64,000 bases of DNA from Dechloromonas sp. GTDB taxonomy: Bacteria; Pseudomonadota; Gammaproteobacteria; Burkholderiales; Rhodocyclaceae. Positions 48,413 through 58,860 of this stretch are shown piece after piece. The notes under the pieces are model-generated. The model was not told the DNA's origin. It made no database searches and worked only from the letters and a program-made list of their open reading frames with translations. The translations under genes and the position numbers were made by a program. The DNA lies in contig JAQUAX010000006.1 in NCBI GenBank assembly GCA_028687035.1, forward strand, positions 62,001 to 126,000. Reading direction: 5' to 3'. Each line of letters opens with the position of its first letter. Position 1 is the first letter of the stretch.

Positions 48413-50071
48413 CTACATGCGCAGCGCTTCGGGATCGGCCCGCATCAGCCGCTTGTTCATCTTGCCGACGCTGGTCTTGACCAGGGTTTTCACGAAACTG
48501 ACCTGCAGCAGCACGCCGTAGCGCGAGATGCCGGCCGCCTCGATCGCATGCGCGGCGTAGTGGCGCAATGCATTCTCGGTGATCTGTCCGACATGCTCGG
48601 GCTTCAGCAGCACCAGCGCGAGCGGCCGCTCGCCCCATTTCTCGTCGGGCACGCCGATCACCGCGACTTCATGCACGGCCTCGTGCTTCGCGATGATGTC
48701 CTCGAGCTGCAGCGACGACGTCCATTCGCCGCCGGTCTTGATGACGTCCTTGATGCGGTCGGTGACCTTCAGGTAGCCGCGGGCGTCGATGTTGCCGATA
48801 TCCGCGGTGTGCAGGTAGCCGCCGGCCCACAGCGCGGCCGACGCGTCGGCGGCGCCGACGTAGCCCTGGGTCAGCCACGGGGCGCGGACGACGACCTCGC
48901 CGGTCGCCTTGCCGTCGTGCGCGACGTCGCGCATCTGCGGATCGACGATGCGCAGGTCGACCAGCGGCAGCGGCCGGCCGGTCTTGGCGCGGATCACCGC
49001 CTGCGCATCGGGCGATGCGTCGAGGTCGGCACTGTCCAGATGGGCCATCGACAGCACCGGGCAGGTTTCCGACATGCCGTAGCCCGTGAACAGGTCGATG
49101 CCGCGCTTCTGCGCCGCCGCGGCCATCGCCTCGGGCAGCGCCGAACCGCCGATCAGCACCTTCCAGCCGGTGAAGTCGGTGTGCTTGGCCTGCGGGTGGC
49201 CGAGGATCATGTGCAGGATGGTCGGTACGCAATGCGAGAAGCTGACCTTTTCCTCGGCGATCAGCCGGCAGATCAGGTCTGGCTGGTAGCGGCCCGGATA
49301 GACCTGCTTCATGCCGAGCATCGTCGCCAGGTAGGGGAAGCCCCAGGCATGGACATGGAACATCGGGGTGATCGGCATGTACACGTCCTCGCGATGGACG
49401 TGGCCCTGGCGATGCGCGCCGCCGAGCGCCGCGGCGCAGCCCAGCGTGTGCAGCACGAGCTGGCGGTGGCTGAAATAGACACCCTTCGGATCGCCGGTCG
49501 TGCCGGTCGTGTAGAAGGTCGTCGCCTGCGCGTTCTCGTCGAAGTCCGGAAAATCGAACTCGGCCGGCGCGGCGGCCAGCATCGCCTCGTATTCCGCATC
49601 CATCGCCAGCGGCGCCGCCGGCAGTTCGGCCTCGTCGCCGAAAAACACGAAACGGCGGACGCTTTCCAGGCGCGGCGCGATCTGTTCGAGGATGGGGAAG
49701 AATTCGGCATTGACCAGCAGCACCTCGGCCCGCGCGTGGTTCAGCGTGTACAGGATCTGTTCCGGGCTCAGCCGGACATTGACCGTCTGCAGCACGGCAC
49801 CCATCATCGGCACCGCGAAGAAGCACTCGAGATAGCGGTGGCTGTCCCAGTCCATCATCGCGACGGTGTGCCCGGCCTCGACGCCGAGCGCCTGCAGGCC
49901 ACCGGCCAGCCGGGCGATGCGCTCGGCCAGCGTCCGGTAGGTGTGGCGCACCCGGCCCTGGTAGGTGATTTCCTGCTCCGGCACGGTGGCCAGCGGAGTC
50001 AGCAGCAGCTGCTTGATCAGCAGCGGATAGGCATAGGCCGACGCGGTCGGCTGAACGATACGGACCGGCAT
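48413..50071 (-). CDS. Long-chain-fatty-acid--CoA ligase (AMP-binding family)
   Basis: The 552-residue adenylate-forming enzyme activates a carboxylic acid, probably a fatty acid, as an acyl-CoA. The AMP-binding motif is FYTTGTTGDPKGVYFSHRQ near 188. Further motifs are GYGMSET, YLHTADIGNIDARGYLKVTD and the C-terminal catalytic lysine context SVGKMNKRLM. It resembles the medium/long-chain AlkK-type group, but the acid chain length is not determinable. The start at 50071 has GGGAGAGGGAA upstream. An in-frame ATG at 50101 is weaker. Confidence 0.88.
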   Translation of the reverse strand: MPVRIVQPTASAYAYPLLIKQLLLTPLATVPEQEITYQGRVRHTYRTLAERIARLAGGLQALGVEAGHTVAMMDWDSHRYLECFFAVPMMGAVLQTVNVRLSPEQILYTLNHARAEVLLVNAEFFPILEQIAPRLESVRRFVFFGDEAELPAAPLAMDAEYEAMLAAAPAEFDFPDFDENAQATTFYTTGTTGDPKGVYFSHRQLVLHTLGCAAALGGAHRQGHVHREDVYMPITPMFHVHAWGFPYLATMLGMKQVYPGRYQPDLICRLIAEEKVSFSHCVPTILHMILGHPQAKHTDFTGWKVLIGGSALPEAMAAAAQKRGIDLFTGYGMSETCPVLSMAHLDSADLDASPDAQAVIRAKTGRPLPLVDLRIVDPQMRDVAHDGKATGEVVVRAPWLTQGYVGAADASAALWAGGYLHTADIGNIDARGYLKVTDRIKDVIKTGGEWTSSLQLEDIIAKHEAVHEVAVIGVPDEKWGERPLALVLLKPEHVGQITENALRHYAAHAIEAAGISRYGVLLQVSFVKTLVKTSVGKMNKRLMRADPEALRM

Positions 50072-50158
50072 GATGGTTCCCTCTCCCTGTGTTCTTGTCA
50101 TGGCATGCGCCAGGCGGGAAATTCTAGCGGGCCGCCCGGCAGCGGCCCATGACCTCGG

Positions 50159-51427
50159 TCAACGATGCCGGCTGCCGCTGCGGTGCTGTTGCGGTCCACC
50201 GCGATTCTGGCCGGATTTCGGGCCGGCCGGCTGCGGCTTGCGCGGACCGCGCGGCGGTTGCGGCGGGCGCGGCGCGGCGACGGCGGACGGCTCGAAGCCC
50301 TCGACGACCTCGCGTTCGAAGGTCCGCTTGATCAGCTTCTCGATGTCCTTCAGGTTCGGCCGCTCCTCGTGGCAGACCAGCGAGATCGCCTCGCCTTCCA
50401 TGCCGGCGCGGCCGGTCCGGCCGATGCGGTGCACGTAGTCCTCGGCGACGTTGGGCAGTTCGTAGTTGATCACGTAGGGCAGCGCATCGATGTCGATGCC
50501 GCGCGCCGCGATGTCGGTGGCGACCAGCGCAACCAGCTTGCCGTCCTTGAAGTCGGACAGCGCCCGGGTCCGGGCGCCCTGCGACTTGTCGCCGTGGATC
50601 GCCGCCGACTTGATGCCGGCCTTGTCGAGGCGACGGGCCAGCGCGTCGGCGCCGTGCTTGGTGCGCGCGAAGACCAGCACCTGATGCAGGCCGCGCGTCT
50701 GGAACAGGTGTTCCAGCAGGTCCTTCTTCTGCTCGCGATTGGTCTCGATGACGCGCTGCTTGACGGTCTCGGCCGCGGTATTGCGCGGCGCCACGTCAAC
50801 GGAGACCGGCTGGTGCAGCAGGCCGCCGGCCAGTTCGCGGATTTCCGGCGAGAAGGTCGCCGAGAACAGCAGGTTCTGCCGCGCCTTGGGCAGCAGCGCG
50901 ATGATCTTGCGAATGTCGCGGATGAAGCCCATGTCGAGCATGCGGTCCGCTTCGTCGAGCACGAAAATCTCGATGCCGGACAGGTCGACCGTCTTCTGCT
51001 GGACGTGGTCGAGCAGGCGCCCCGGCGTCGCGACCAGGATATCGACGCCGCGGCGCAGGTTGGCGATCTGCGGATTGATGCCGACGCCGCCGAACACCGC
51101 CAGCGAATTGATCGGCAGATGCTTGCCGTAGGTGCGCACGCTCTCCTCGACCTGGATCGCCAGTTCGCGGGTCGGCGTCAGCACCAGCACGCGCGGCGTG
51201 CGCGCGACGCGGGTCAGGCGGTCGTTGGGGCCGGACGACAGGCGGTGCAGGATGGGCAGCGTGAAGCCGGCGGTCTTGCCGGTGCCGGTCTGGGCCGTGG
51301 CCATCAGGTCGTGGCCGGCGAGCACGGCGGGAATCGCCTGCTGCTGGATCGGGGTCGGCGTGTCGTAGCCCTGTTCGGCGACGGCGCGCTGGATTTCGGC
51401 CTTCAGGCCAAGTTCTGAAAACAACAT
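50159..51427 (-). CDS. rhlE: DEAD-box RNA helicase RhlE
   Basis: This 422-residue RNA helicase is probably involved in ribosome assembly or RNA decay. Motifs in order are the Q motif [11 protein letters not shown], Walker [11 protein letters not shown] (43-52) and DEAD in [16 protein letters not shown] follows in [12 protein letters not shown], then the C-terminal [10 protein letters not shown]. The tail is rich in Pro, Arg and Gly and basic, typical of RhlE. The gene is the last of its strand run before the acyl-CoA ligase and follows the HD-GYP gene after 52 bases. Confidence 0.94.
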   Translation of the reverse strand: MLFSELGLKAEIQRAVAEQGYDTPTPIQQQAIPAVLAGHDLMATAQTGTGKTAGFTLPILHRLSSGPNDRLTRVARTPRVLVLTPTRELAIQVEESVRTYGKHLPINSLAVFGGVGINPQIANLRRGVDILVATPGRLLDHVQQKTVDLSGIEIFVLDEADRMLDMGFIRDIRKIIALLPKARQNLLFSATFSPEIRELAGGLLHQPVSVDVAPRNTAAETVKQRVIETNREQKKDLLEHLFQTRGLHQVLVFARTKHGADALARRLDKAGIKSAAIHGDKSQGARTRALSDFKDGKLVALVATDIAARGIDIDALPYVINYELPNVAEDYVHRIGRTGRAGMEGEAISLVCHEERPNLKDIEKLIKRTFEREVVEGFEPSAVAAPRPPQPPRGPRKPQPAGPKSGQNRGGPQQHRSGSRHR

Positions 51428-51479
51428 GGAAAACTCCGGAAAAGGGGAATGGGGCGGGACGCGCGGCCGGCCAGCCGGC

Positions 51480-52724
51480 TCAGCGCGTGCCGTCGATGTA
51501 GTAGTCGATGCGGCCGCGCGGGGCGAGGTATTCGACGACCTCGAGCGGCAGCTTGGCCGGGCTGATCGCCGCCTCGATGGTCGTCTCGGCCTCGCGCAGG
51601 TCGAGCAGCAGTGCCTCGTTGCGCGGCACGCTGGGGTCGTAGAGCATGATCAGGGGCTGCAGCAGTTCGCTGCTGTTGGTCTCGACGACCAGGCCGATGC
51701 TGCCGTCGCTGAGGCTGACGAAACTGCCCGGCGGATAGACGCCGATCGCCTTGACGAAAATCTGCAGCAGTTCGGGATCGTAATGCGCCTTCTCGTGCTT
51801 GAACATGAAGGCGACGGCCTCGGCGGGCGTCTTCGCCATCTTCAGGTCGAAGGGGTTGCACAGGTTGTCGTAGCGGTTGGCGATCGCCGCGATCCGGGCC
51901 AGCCGGGGAATCTTCGGGCCGGCCAGGCGGTTCGGAAAGCCGCCGCCGTCCCAACGCTCGTGGTGGCACGCGATGACGTTCTTCACCGGGACCGGCAGAT
52001 CGTTGATCGCCGAGGCGTGCTTGATGCCGTAGCCGACGTGCGCCTGATAGAACTGCTCCTCCGCCGACGTGCGCTGCGCGTTGCGCAGCACCCGGGTCGG
52101 CACATCGATCTTGCCGATGTCGTGGAACATCGCGCCCAGGCCCAGGAAGCGCATCTCCTCCTCGGACAGGCGCGCCGACTTGCCGAGCAGCAGCGACAGC
52201 ACGGTGACGTTCATCGCATGGAAGGCCAGCCCGGGCTCCTTGACCTTCATGTTGACCAGGTGCACGGCGACGCTCTGCGCATCGAGCAGCGGCCCGATCA
52301 GCCGGCCGACGGCGGTCTTCGCGCGGCCGTAGGATTCGTTCGGGCGGGAGCCGAGATCGCGGAGGATGTCGCTGACGCCGGTCGCTTCCTGCTCGAACAG
52401 CCGTTCGCAGCGGGCCAGTCCCTCGCGCTGGCCGCGCACCCGCTCGGTACGCTGGCGCTTGGCGTCGAGCATCGTGTTGAGCACCGCGGACGAGAAATCG
52501 ACCTCCTCGACCGCCGGTTGCGCCGTTTCCGGCAGCGGTTGCGCGGTGCTGCGCGCCGGGTCCCATTCCACCGTCTTCAGGCCGAGACTGCGCAGGACCT
52601 TGATCTGCTCGCTGCTGGACAGCCGGAAGCGGTTCAGCAGAAAGGGATGGTCCAGCCAGCGCATTTCCCCGAGGGAAATGAAAACGCCGGGCTGCAGGCG
52701 GTCGACCGCGACGGTATGCTTCAT
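51480..52724 (-). CDS. HD-GYP domain phosphodiesterase with N-terminal DUF3391
   Basis: This 414-residue protein is probably a cyclic-di-GMP phosphodiesterase. The N-terminal part ([20 protein letters not shown]) fits DUF3391. The HD-GYP domain shows FHDIGK (200-205) and [11 protein letters not shown] (244-254), so the third signature residue is Phe instead of Tyr (GFP), a known variant. There is no membrane segment, so it is cytoplasmic. Its ATG overlaps the metZ stop (TGATG). Confidence 0.9.
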   Translation of the reverse strand: MKHTVAVDRLQPGVFISLGEMRWLDHPFLLNRFRLSSSEQIKVLRSLGLKTVEWDPARSTAQPLPETAQPAVEEVDFSSAVLNTMLDAKRQRTERVRGQREGLARCERLFEQEATGVSDILRDLGSRPNESYGRAKTAVGRLIGPLLDAQSVAVHLVNMKVKEPGLAFHAMNVTVLSLLLGKSARLSEEEMRFLGLGAMFHDIGKIDVPTRVLRNAQRTSAEEQFYQAHVGYGIKHASAINDLPVPVKNVIACHHERWDGGGFPNRLAGPKIPRLARIAAIANRYDNLCNPFDLKMAKTPAEAVAFMFKHEKAHYDPELLQIFVKAIGVYPPGSFVSLSDGSIGLVVETNSSELLQPLIMLYDPSVPRNEALLLDLREAETTIEAAISPAKLPLEVVEYLAPRGRIDYYIDGTR

Positions 52725-53908
52725 CAGCCGATCTGCGACAGCCCGCGCTCGAGGTCGGCCTGCAGGTCTTCGACCGCTTCGAGGCCGACCGCGATGCGCA
52801 GCAGGCCTTCGTTGATGCCGGCGGCAGCCCGGGCTTCCGGGGAGATGCGGCCGTGCGTGGTCGAGGCGGGATGGGTGATCGTGGTCTTGGTGTCGCCGAG
52901 GTTGGCGGTGATCGACAGCAGGCGGCAATTGTCCACCACCGTCCACGCCTGTTCGCGAGCGCCCTTCACTTCGAAGGAGACGATCGCGCCACCGCTCTTC
53001 TGCTGGGCCTTCGCGAGTTCGTGCTGCGGGTGCGACGGCAGGCCGGGGTAGAACACGCGGGCGACCTTGGGATGAGCTTCCAGCCAGGCGGCCAGTCGCG
53101 CGGCATTGGCCGCCTGCGCCTCGACGCGCAGTTTCAGCGTCTCCAGGCCCTTGAGCAGCACCCAGGCGTTGAAGGCCGACAAGGTCGGGCCGGCGGTGCG
53201 CAGGTACTTGAAGACTTCCTCGGTCAGTTTTTTCGGGCCGCAGACGGCGCCGCCCAGCACGCGGCCCTGACCGTCGATGTACTTGGTCGCCGAATGGACG
53301 ACCAGGTCGGCGCCCAGTTCGAGCGGCTTTTGCAGGATCGGCGTGCAGAAGCAGTTGTCGACGGCGACCAGGATGCCGCGGGCGTGCGCGATCGCGGTCA
53401 ACGCGCGGATGTCGGCGATTTCGGTCAGCGGATTGGACGGCGTCTCGAGGAAGAACAGTTTCGTTTCGGGACGGATCGCCGCTTCCCAGGCCGCCGGGTC
53501 GGTCGCCGGCACGAAGGTGGTCGTGATGCCGGTGCGCGACAGGATGTTGTTGAACAGCTGCACGGTGGCACCGAACAGGCTGTTCGACGCGACGATGTGG
53601 TCGCCCTGCTTCAGGTGCGCCAGGCACAGCGCCATGATCGCCGCCATGCCGCTGGCCGTCGCGACGCAATCCTCGGCGCCTTCGAGCGCGGCCAGACGCT
53701 CCTCGAACATGCTCACGGTCGGGTTGGAGAAGCGCGCGTAGACGTTGCCCTCCTCCTCGCCGGAGAAACGGCGGGCGGCCTGCGCCGCGCTGTCGAACAC
53801 GAAGCTGGACGTCAGGTACAGCGCCTCGGCATGCTCGCCGAACTGGCTGCGCTGCTGGCCGGCGCGAACCGCCAGGGTTTCCGGACGGAAATCGGAAAAA
53901 TCGGTCAT
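52724..53908 (-). CDS. metZ: O-succinylhomoserine sulfhydrylase
   Basis: MetZ makes homocysteine directly from O-succinylhomoserine and sulfide in methionine synthesis. The 394-residue PLP enzyme of the Cys/Met family has its Schiff-base lysine in VVHSATKYIDGQG (Lys near 209), the SNPT motif near 61 and the C-terminal SLGDTKTTITHPAST-type loop (here ANLGDTKTTITHPASTTH). It starts MTDFSDFRPETLAVRAGQ and overlaps the purF stop. purF-metZ is a conserved betaproteobacterial pair. Confidence 0.94.
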   Translation of the reverse strand: MTDFSDFRPETLAVRAGQQRSQFGEHAEALYLTSSFVFDSAAQAARRFSGEEEGNVYARFSNPTVSMFEERLAALEGAEDCVATASGMAAIMALCLAHLKQGDHIVASNSLFGATVQLFNNILSRTGITTTFVPATDPAAWEAAIRPETKLFFLETPSNPLTEIADIRALTAIAHARGILVAVDNCFCTPILQKPLELGADLVVHSATKYIDGQGRVLGGAVCGPKKLTEEVFKYLRTAGPTLSAFNAWVLLKGLETLKLRVEAQAANAARLAAWLEAHPKVARVFYPGLPSHPQHELAKAQQKSGGAIVSFEVKGAREQAWTVVDNCRLLSITANLGDTKTTITHPASTTHGRISPEARAAAGINEGLLRIAVGLEAVEDLQADLERGLSQIG

Positions 53909-55458
53909 CAGTCCTGTCCACCGTTGGCGAGGCCGAGCACCATCTGCTGCGAGGCGCGGCCGTCGTCGCCATCATCGCCCTTGTCTTCGCTCTTGGCCGG
54001 CTTCTTGTTGCGCTTGCCCTCGACCGCATCGAGGTAGTGCTCATCGATGTCGCCGGTGATGTAGCAGCCGTCGAAGCACGACGCGTCGAACACCGTCAGG
54101 TCGGGGCGCAGCTTGGTCACCGACTGCTTCAGCGCCTCGATGTCCTGGTAGACCAGCGCGTCGGCGCCGATCTCGGCGGCGATCTGGTCGTCGTCGCGGC
54201 CGGTCGCGATCAACTCGGCGCGGGTCGGCATGTCGATGCCGTAAACGTTCGGGAAACGCACCGGGGGGGCGGCGGAAGCGAAATACACCTTGACCGCGCC
54301 GGCGGCGCGGGCCATTTCGACGATCTCGCGGCTGGTCGTGCCGCGGACGATGGAATCGTCGACCAGCAGCACGCGCTTGCCCTTGAATTCCTGGCCACAG
54401 GTGTTCAGCTTCTGGCGCACCGACTTCTTGCGCATCGCCTGGCCGGGCATGATGAAGGTCCGGCCGACATAGCGGTTCTTCACGAAGCCTTCGCGGAACG
54501 GGATGCCCAGCGCCTGCGCCAGCTGCATCGCCGACGGCCGGCTGGAATCGGGAATCGGGATCACGACGTCGATTTCGTCGACCGGGATCACCTGCTTGAC
54601 CTTCTCGGCCAGCAACTCGCCCATCGCCAGCCGCGCTTCATAAACCGAGACGCCGTCGATCACGGTGTCCGGACGGGCCAGATAGACGTATTCGAAGATG
54701 CACGGCGCGTACATCGGCTGCTGCGCGCACTGGCGGCTGTACAGGTTGTGGTTCAGGTCGATGAACACCGCCTCGCCCGGCTCGATGTCGCGCACCATCT
54801 GGAAGCCCAGCGTGTCGAGGGCGACCGACTCGGACGACACCAGGTACTCGGTGCCCTGCTCGGTCTTGTTCTCGCCATAGACCAGCGGGCGGATGCCGTG
54901 CGGATCGCGGAAGGCGAGCAGGCCGTAGCCGGAAATCATCGCGACGACCGCGTAGGCGCCGCGGCAGCGCCGATGCACACCGGCCACCGCCTGGAAGATG
55001 CTGTCGATGTCCAGCTCGTAGCCGTGGGCGGCCGCCTGCAGTTCGTGCGCCAGCACGTTGAGCAGCACTTCCGAGTCGGAATTGGTGTTGATGTGCCGGC
55101 GGTCCATCCGGAACATCTCTTCCTTCAGCTGCTCGGCATTGGTCAGGTTGCCGTTGTGGCCGAGCACCAGGCCGAACGGCGAATTGACGTAGAAGGGCTG
55201 CGCCTCGGCGAAGTTGTACGCCGAGCCGGCGGTCGGGTAGCGGACGTGGCCGATGCCCCAGTTGCCGGGCAGCGCGCGCATGTTGCGCGTCCGGAACACG
55301 TCGCGCACCAGGCCGGGGCCCTTGTGCAGGTGGAAGGTGTTGCCCTCCGCCGTCGCGATGCCCGCTGCATCCTGGCCGCGGTGCTGCAGCACCATCAGGC
55401 CGTCGTAGAGCAACTGGTTGACCGGCGTCGTCGCCATGACTCCGAGAATCCCGCACAT
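53908..55458 (-). CDS. purF: Amidophosphoribosyltransferase
   Basis: PurF makes phosphoribosylamine from PRPP and glutamine, the first step of purine synthesis. The 516-residue protein starts MCGILGVMATTPVNQLLYDG, with Cys 2 as the amidotransferase nucleophile after Met removal. The phosphoribosyl site is VLLVDDSIVRGTTSREIV near 362. Open frame upstream of the ATG overlaps cvpA and is not coding. cvpA lies 14 bases upstream, the usual cvpA-purF order. Confidence 0.98.
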   Translation of the reverse strand: MCGILGVMATTPVNQLLYDGLMVLQHRGQDAAGIATAEGNTFHLHKGPGLVRDVFRTRNMRALPGNWGIGHVRYPTAGSAYNFAEAQPFYVNSPFGLVLGHNGNLTNAEQLKEEMFRMDRRHINTNSDSEVLLNVLAHELQAAAHGYELDIDSIFQAVAGVHRRCRGAYAVVAMISGYGLLAFRDPHGIRPLVYGENKTEQGTEYLVSSESVALDTLGFQMVRDIEPGEAVFIDLNHNLYSRQCAQQPMYAPCIFEYVYLARPDTVIDGVSVYEARLAMGELLAEKVKQVIPVDEIDVVIPIPDSSRPSAMQLAQALGIPFREGFVKNRYVGRTFIMPGQAMRKKSVRQKLNTCGQEFKGKRVLLVDDSIVRGTTSREIVEMARAAGAVKVYFASAAPPVRFPNVYGIDMPTRAELIATGRDDDQIAAEIGADALVYQDIEALKQSVTKLRPDLTVFDASCFDGCYITGDIDEHYLDAVEGKRNKKPAKSEDKGDDGDDGRASQQMVLGLANGGQD

Positions 55459-55472
55459 AGTATTTTTCCTGC

Positions 55473-55964
55473 CTAGCTGAATCGAATTCGTTTTGCCAAA
55501 TCGTCCGGCAGCCAGGGGCTGACCGCCAGGACGGAAATTTCCAGGGGCCTGGACAGCACGGCGTGCTTCCACCAGGCCTGCTGCGGCGCCGAGGTCATGC
55601 CGCCGAGGCCGACCAGCGCCATGCAGACGAGCACGCCGCGGACGACGCCGAACAGCATGCCGAGGATGCGGTCCGACACCGACAGCCCGAGCGCGCGGAC
55701 CATGCTCTGCACGGCCAGCCGGATCAGCGCCATCACCACCAGCACGCCGACGAAGACCACGACGCAACCGGCCAGCGTGCGCAGCGCCGGATCGTCCATG
55801 CCGACGAAGGCCATCCGCCCGACCTGCCCGCCGAACTCGACGGCCGCGACGATCGCGACGCCCCAGGCGATCAGAGCGATCAGTTCGCCGACCACGCCGC
55901 GCCACAAGCCGAACAACAGCGACAGGCCGACAATGCCGATCGCCACGTAATCGAAACCGGTCAT
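55473..55964 (-). CDS. cvpA: CvpA family membrane protein
   Basis: The 163-residue inner-membrane protein has four hydrophobic helices (about 5-22, 27-45, 62-85, 103-123) and the family segment LRTLAGCVVVFVGVLVVMAL. CvpA is needed for colicin V production in E. coli. Its general function is unclear. It overlaps the SPOR-protein gene by four bases and precedes purF, a widely conserved order. Confidence 0.94.
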   Translation of the reverse strand: MTGFDYVAIGIVGLSLLFGLWRGVVGELIALIAWGVAIVAAVEFGGQVGRMAFVGMDDPALRTLAGCVVVFVGVLVVMALIRLAVQSMVRALGLSVSDRILGMLFGVVRGVLVCMALVGLGGMTSAPQQAWWKHAVLSRPLEISVLAVSPWLPDDLAKRIRFS

Positions 55965-56683
55965 GACTTGGCGGCGACGACGCCGCCGACGCCGATCTTC
56001 TTCATGCGCTCGAGCGCCTTGTCGGCCGCCTCGCGGCTCGGGAAGGGACCGGCGCGCACGCGCGTCTTCTTGCCCTGCGGCGTATCGAGCGGCTCCGTAT
56101 AGACGCGGATGCCCAGTTCGCCGAGCTTGCTCTTCAGCACCCGGACATTGTCCTCGTTGGAGAAGGCGCCGATCAGCACGAGGAATTCACCGCCCTTCGC
56201 GGCCGCCTTCTCGTCGGCCTTGCCGGCGAGCAGCGCGGCGGCGCGCTTGGCGTCGTCGGCCTTCGGTTTCTCTGCCGCCTTCTCGGCGGGCTTTTCCGCC
56301 GGCTTGGCGGAGGGCTTGTCCTGCGCCTTCGCCGGCGCCTTGTCGGCCGGTTTCTCGGCGGGTTTGTCGGCCGGCCGGGCCGCGGGCTTTTCAGCCGGCT
56401 TCTCGACCTTCGCGACCGGCGCTTCCTGCGGCGCACGCTCGGCGGACGGCACCGGTTCGGCCGGCGCGGCATCGGCGGGCGGCGGCTCGACGGCGAATCT
56501 CGGCGCGAACGGCTTCTCGTCCTGCCCGGGGATGCGGATCTCGACGTCCTGAACGACCTGGCGCGGCTCCTGGTCCATCACCATCGGCAGCACCACCGCG
56601 GCGACCGAGACGAAGAAAACCGCACCGACCAGACGGCGGCGTGCACGTTTCTTCAGTTGCAACTGGGCTTCGCTGTCTTCCAT
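55961..56683 (-). CDS. SPOR domain-containing protein (DedD-like)
   Basis: A 240-residue single-pass inner-membrane protein (helix about 18-38) with a long Pro/Ala/Lys/Glu-rich periplasmic linker (65-160). A C-terminal SPOR domain starts FLVLIGAFSNEDNVRVLKSK. SPOR domains bind denuded peptidoglycan at the septum, so a role in division is likely. The place between folC and cvpA-purF is where DedD-type proteins occur in proteobacteria. Confidence 0.9.
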   Translation of the reverse strand: MEDSEAQLQLKKRARRRLVGAVFFVSVAAVVLPMVMDQEPRQVVQDVEIRIPGQDEKPFAPRFAVEPPPADAAPAEPVPSAERAPQEAPVAKVEKPAEKPAARPADKPAEKPADKAPAKAQDKPSAKPAEKPAEKAAEKPKADDAKRAAALLAGKADEKAAAKGGEFLVLIGAFSNEDNVRVLKSKLGELGIRVYTEPLDTPQGKKTRVRAGPFPSREAADKALERMKKIGVGGVVAAKS

Positions 56684-56686
56684 GAA

Positions 56687-57997
56687 CTAGGGCTTCTTGC
56701 CGAGCGCTGCGAGCGCCCCGGCCACCGTGTAGAAGGATCCAAAGGCCAGAATTCTATCACTTTCAGAGGCTTGCCCCTTCGCTGCCTGCATCGCCGCCTC
56801 CGGCGAAGCGTGGCAGACGACCTCGCCGCCCAGCCCGGCGCCGGCGATGATCGCGGCCAGCGCCGCGGCGTCGGTGCCGCGCGGACCGCCCAGCGTCGCC
56901 GCGTGCCAGACGTCGACCTTGCCCTTCAGCGGGGCCAGCGCGCCGGCGATGTCCTTGTCGGCGAGCATGCCGACGACCGCGTGGGTGCGGTCGAAGAAGC
57001 CCATGCTGCCAAGGTTGTCGGCGAGCACCCTGACCGCCTGCGGATTGTGGCCGACGTCGAGCACGATCGCCGGCTTGCCCGGAACGACCTGGAAGCGGCC
57101 GGCCAGTTCGGTCTCGATCAGGCCCGGACGGATCGCCTGCATGGTGACCGGCAGGCGGTCGGCGATGGCTTCCAGCGCGGCCAGCACGACCGCCGCGTTG
57201 TACAGCTGGATCGGGCCGCGCAGGCCGGGATAGGCCAGCGACCGGCGCAGCACGCGGTCGCCCGAGCGGCACCACCAGCGCCATTGCAGCCGGTTCTCGC
57301 TGCTGCCCGCCTCGGGACGCTCGAAGCCGAAATCGCGGCCGATCAGCCGCAGGTCGGCGCCGATCGCCGCGGCGTGGTCGAGCAGGCGTTGCGGCGGGTT
57401 GGGATCGGCACAGAAGGCCGGCCGGCCGGCGCGGTAGATGCCGGCCTTCTCGAAGCCGATGCTTTCGCGGTCGGGCCCGAGCCAGTCGGTATGGTCGAGC
57501 GCCACGGTGGTGACGATGGAAACGTCCGGTTCATAGACGTTGACCGCGTCGAGCCGTCCGCCGAGGCCGACTTCGAGGATCGCCGCCTCGACGCCGGCGG
57601 CCGCGAAGACTTCCCACGCGGCCAGCGTGCCGAATTCGAAATAGGTCAGCGCGACGCCGCCGGCCGCCTGCCGGGCCGCCTCGACGCGCGCGAACGCGGC
57701 GCACAGCGCGTCGTCGGCGACCGGGCGGCCGTTGATCCGGACGCGCTCGTTGTAGGCGACGAGGTGCGGCGACGTGTAGCAGCCGACCTTGTAGCCGGCG
57801 CGGTCGACGATGTTTTCCAGATAGGCGCAGGTCGATCCCTTGCCGTTGGTGCCGCCGACGACGATCACCGGGCAGTGCTGGACCTGGCCGAGCGCGTCCT
57901 TGACGCGGCGGATGCGCTCCAGGCCCAGCTCGATGCCGGCCTGTCCCTTCGGATGCAGCCCTTCGAGGTGGGCCAGCCAGTCGGCGAGCGTCTTCAA
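56687..57997 (-). CDS. folC: Bifunctional folylpolyglutamate/dihydrofolate synthase
   Basis: FolC adds L-glutamate to folates. The 436-residue Mur-ligase-type enzyme has its P-loop in [16 protein letters not shown] near 42. Further motifs are [15 protein letters not shown], the [11 protein letters not shown] loop and GHNPQA in the C-terminal domain. The start is inferred as TTG at 57997, giving (M)[15 protein letters not shown] and overlapping the accD stop. No ATG or GTG lies in the right place, and the ribosome-binding site is weak. The SPOR gene follows after three bases. Confidence 0.93.
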   Translation of the reverse strand: MKTLADWLAHLEGLHPKGQAGIELGLERIRRVKDALGQVQHCPVIVVGGTNGKGSTCAYLENIVDRAGYKVGCYTSPHLVAYNERVRINGRPVADDALCAAFARVEAARQAAGGVALTYFEFGTLAAWEVFAAAGVEAAILEVGLGGRLDAVNVYEPDVSIVTTVALDHTDWLGPDRESIGFEKAGIYRAGRPAFCADPNPPQRLLDHAAAIGADLRLIGRDFGFERPEAGSSENRLQWRWWCRSGDRVLRRSLAYPGLRGPIQLYNAAVVLAALEAIADRLPVTMQAIRPGLIETELAGRFQVVPGKPAIVLDVGHNPQAVRVLADNLGSMGFFDRTHAVVGMLADKDIAGALAPLKGKVDVWHAATLGGPRGTDAAALAAIIAGAGLGGEVVCHASPEAAMQAAKGQASESDRILAFGSFYTVAGALAALGKKP

Positions 57998-58860
57998 GCC
58001 GCGGCCGGGAGTTTCTGCAGCAGCGCCAGCACGCGGGCGACCTGGTCGCGCAGTTCGCGGCGGTCGACGATCATGTCGATGGCGCCCTTCTCGAGCAGGA
58101 ATTCGGAACGCTGGAAGCCTTCCGGCAGCTTCTCGCGCACCGTCTGTTCGATGACGCGCGGACCGGCGAAGCCGATCAGCGCATTCGGCTCGGCGATCAC
58201 GACGTCGCCGACGAAGGCGAAGGACGCCGAAACGCCGCCCATGGTCGGGTCGGTCAGGATCGAGATGAAGGGCTGGCCGGCTTCCGACAGCTTGGTCAGC
58301 GCCGCCGTCGTCTTGGCCATCTGCATCAGCGAGAACAGGCCTTCCTGCATGCGGGCGCCGCCCGACGCGGTGATGCAGATGAAGGGCATCTGCTGTTCGA
58401 CGGCGACCTGCACGCCGCGCACGAAGCGCTCGCCGAGCACCGAACCCATCGAGCCCCCCATGAAGTCGAACTCGAACGCAGCGGCGACCACCGGCATGGT
58501 CTTGATCGCGCCCTGCAGAACGACCAGCGAGTCGGACTCGCCGGTCGCCTCGTTGGCTTCCATCAGGCGGTCCGGGTATTTCTTGGAATCCTTGAATTTC
58601 AGCGTGTCGACCGGGACGACCTCGGCGCCGATCTCGAAGCGGCCTTCCGGATCGAGCAGCAGGTCGAGCCGCTCGCGCGAATCCAGGCGGTTGTGGTGGC
58701 CGCACTTCGGGCAGACCTGCAGGTTCTTCTGCAGATCGGTCGCGTAGAGCACCGCCTCGCACGACGGACACTTGCTCCACAGGCCTTCCGGCAGGTTGGA
58801 GCGGCGCTGTCCCTGTTCGCGCTTGATTTTCGGGGGAAGGAGTTTGGTCAGCCAGCTCAT
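57994..58860 (-). CDS. accD: Acetyl-CoA carboxylase carboxyltransferase subunit beta
   Basis: AccD with AccA transfers CO2 from biotin to acetyl-CoA, making malonyl-CoA for fatty-acid synthesis. The 288-residue protein has the N-terminal zinc ribbon (CPSC and CPKC, near 31-53) and the carboxyltransferase core with [13 protein letters not shown] and [12 protein letters not shown]. It overlaps trpA by four bases and folC by four bases, the conserved trpA-accD-folC order. Confidence 0.98.
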   Translation of the reverse strand: MSWLTKLLPPKIKREQGQRRSNLPEGLWSKCPSCEAVLYATDLQKNLQVCPKCGHHNRLDSRERLDLLLDPEGRFEIGAEVVPVDTLKFKDSKKYPDRLMEANEATGESDSLVVLQGAIKTMPVVAAAFEFDFMGGSMGSVLGERFVRGVQVAVEQQMPFICITASGGARMQEGLFSLMQMAKTTAALTKLSEAGQPFISILTDPTMGGVSASFAFVGDVVIAEPNALIGFAGPRVIEQTVREKLPEGFQRSEFLLEKGAIDMIVDRRELRDQVARVLALLQKLPAAA

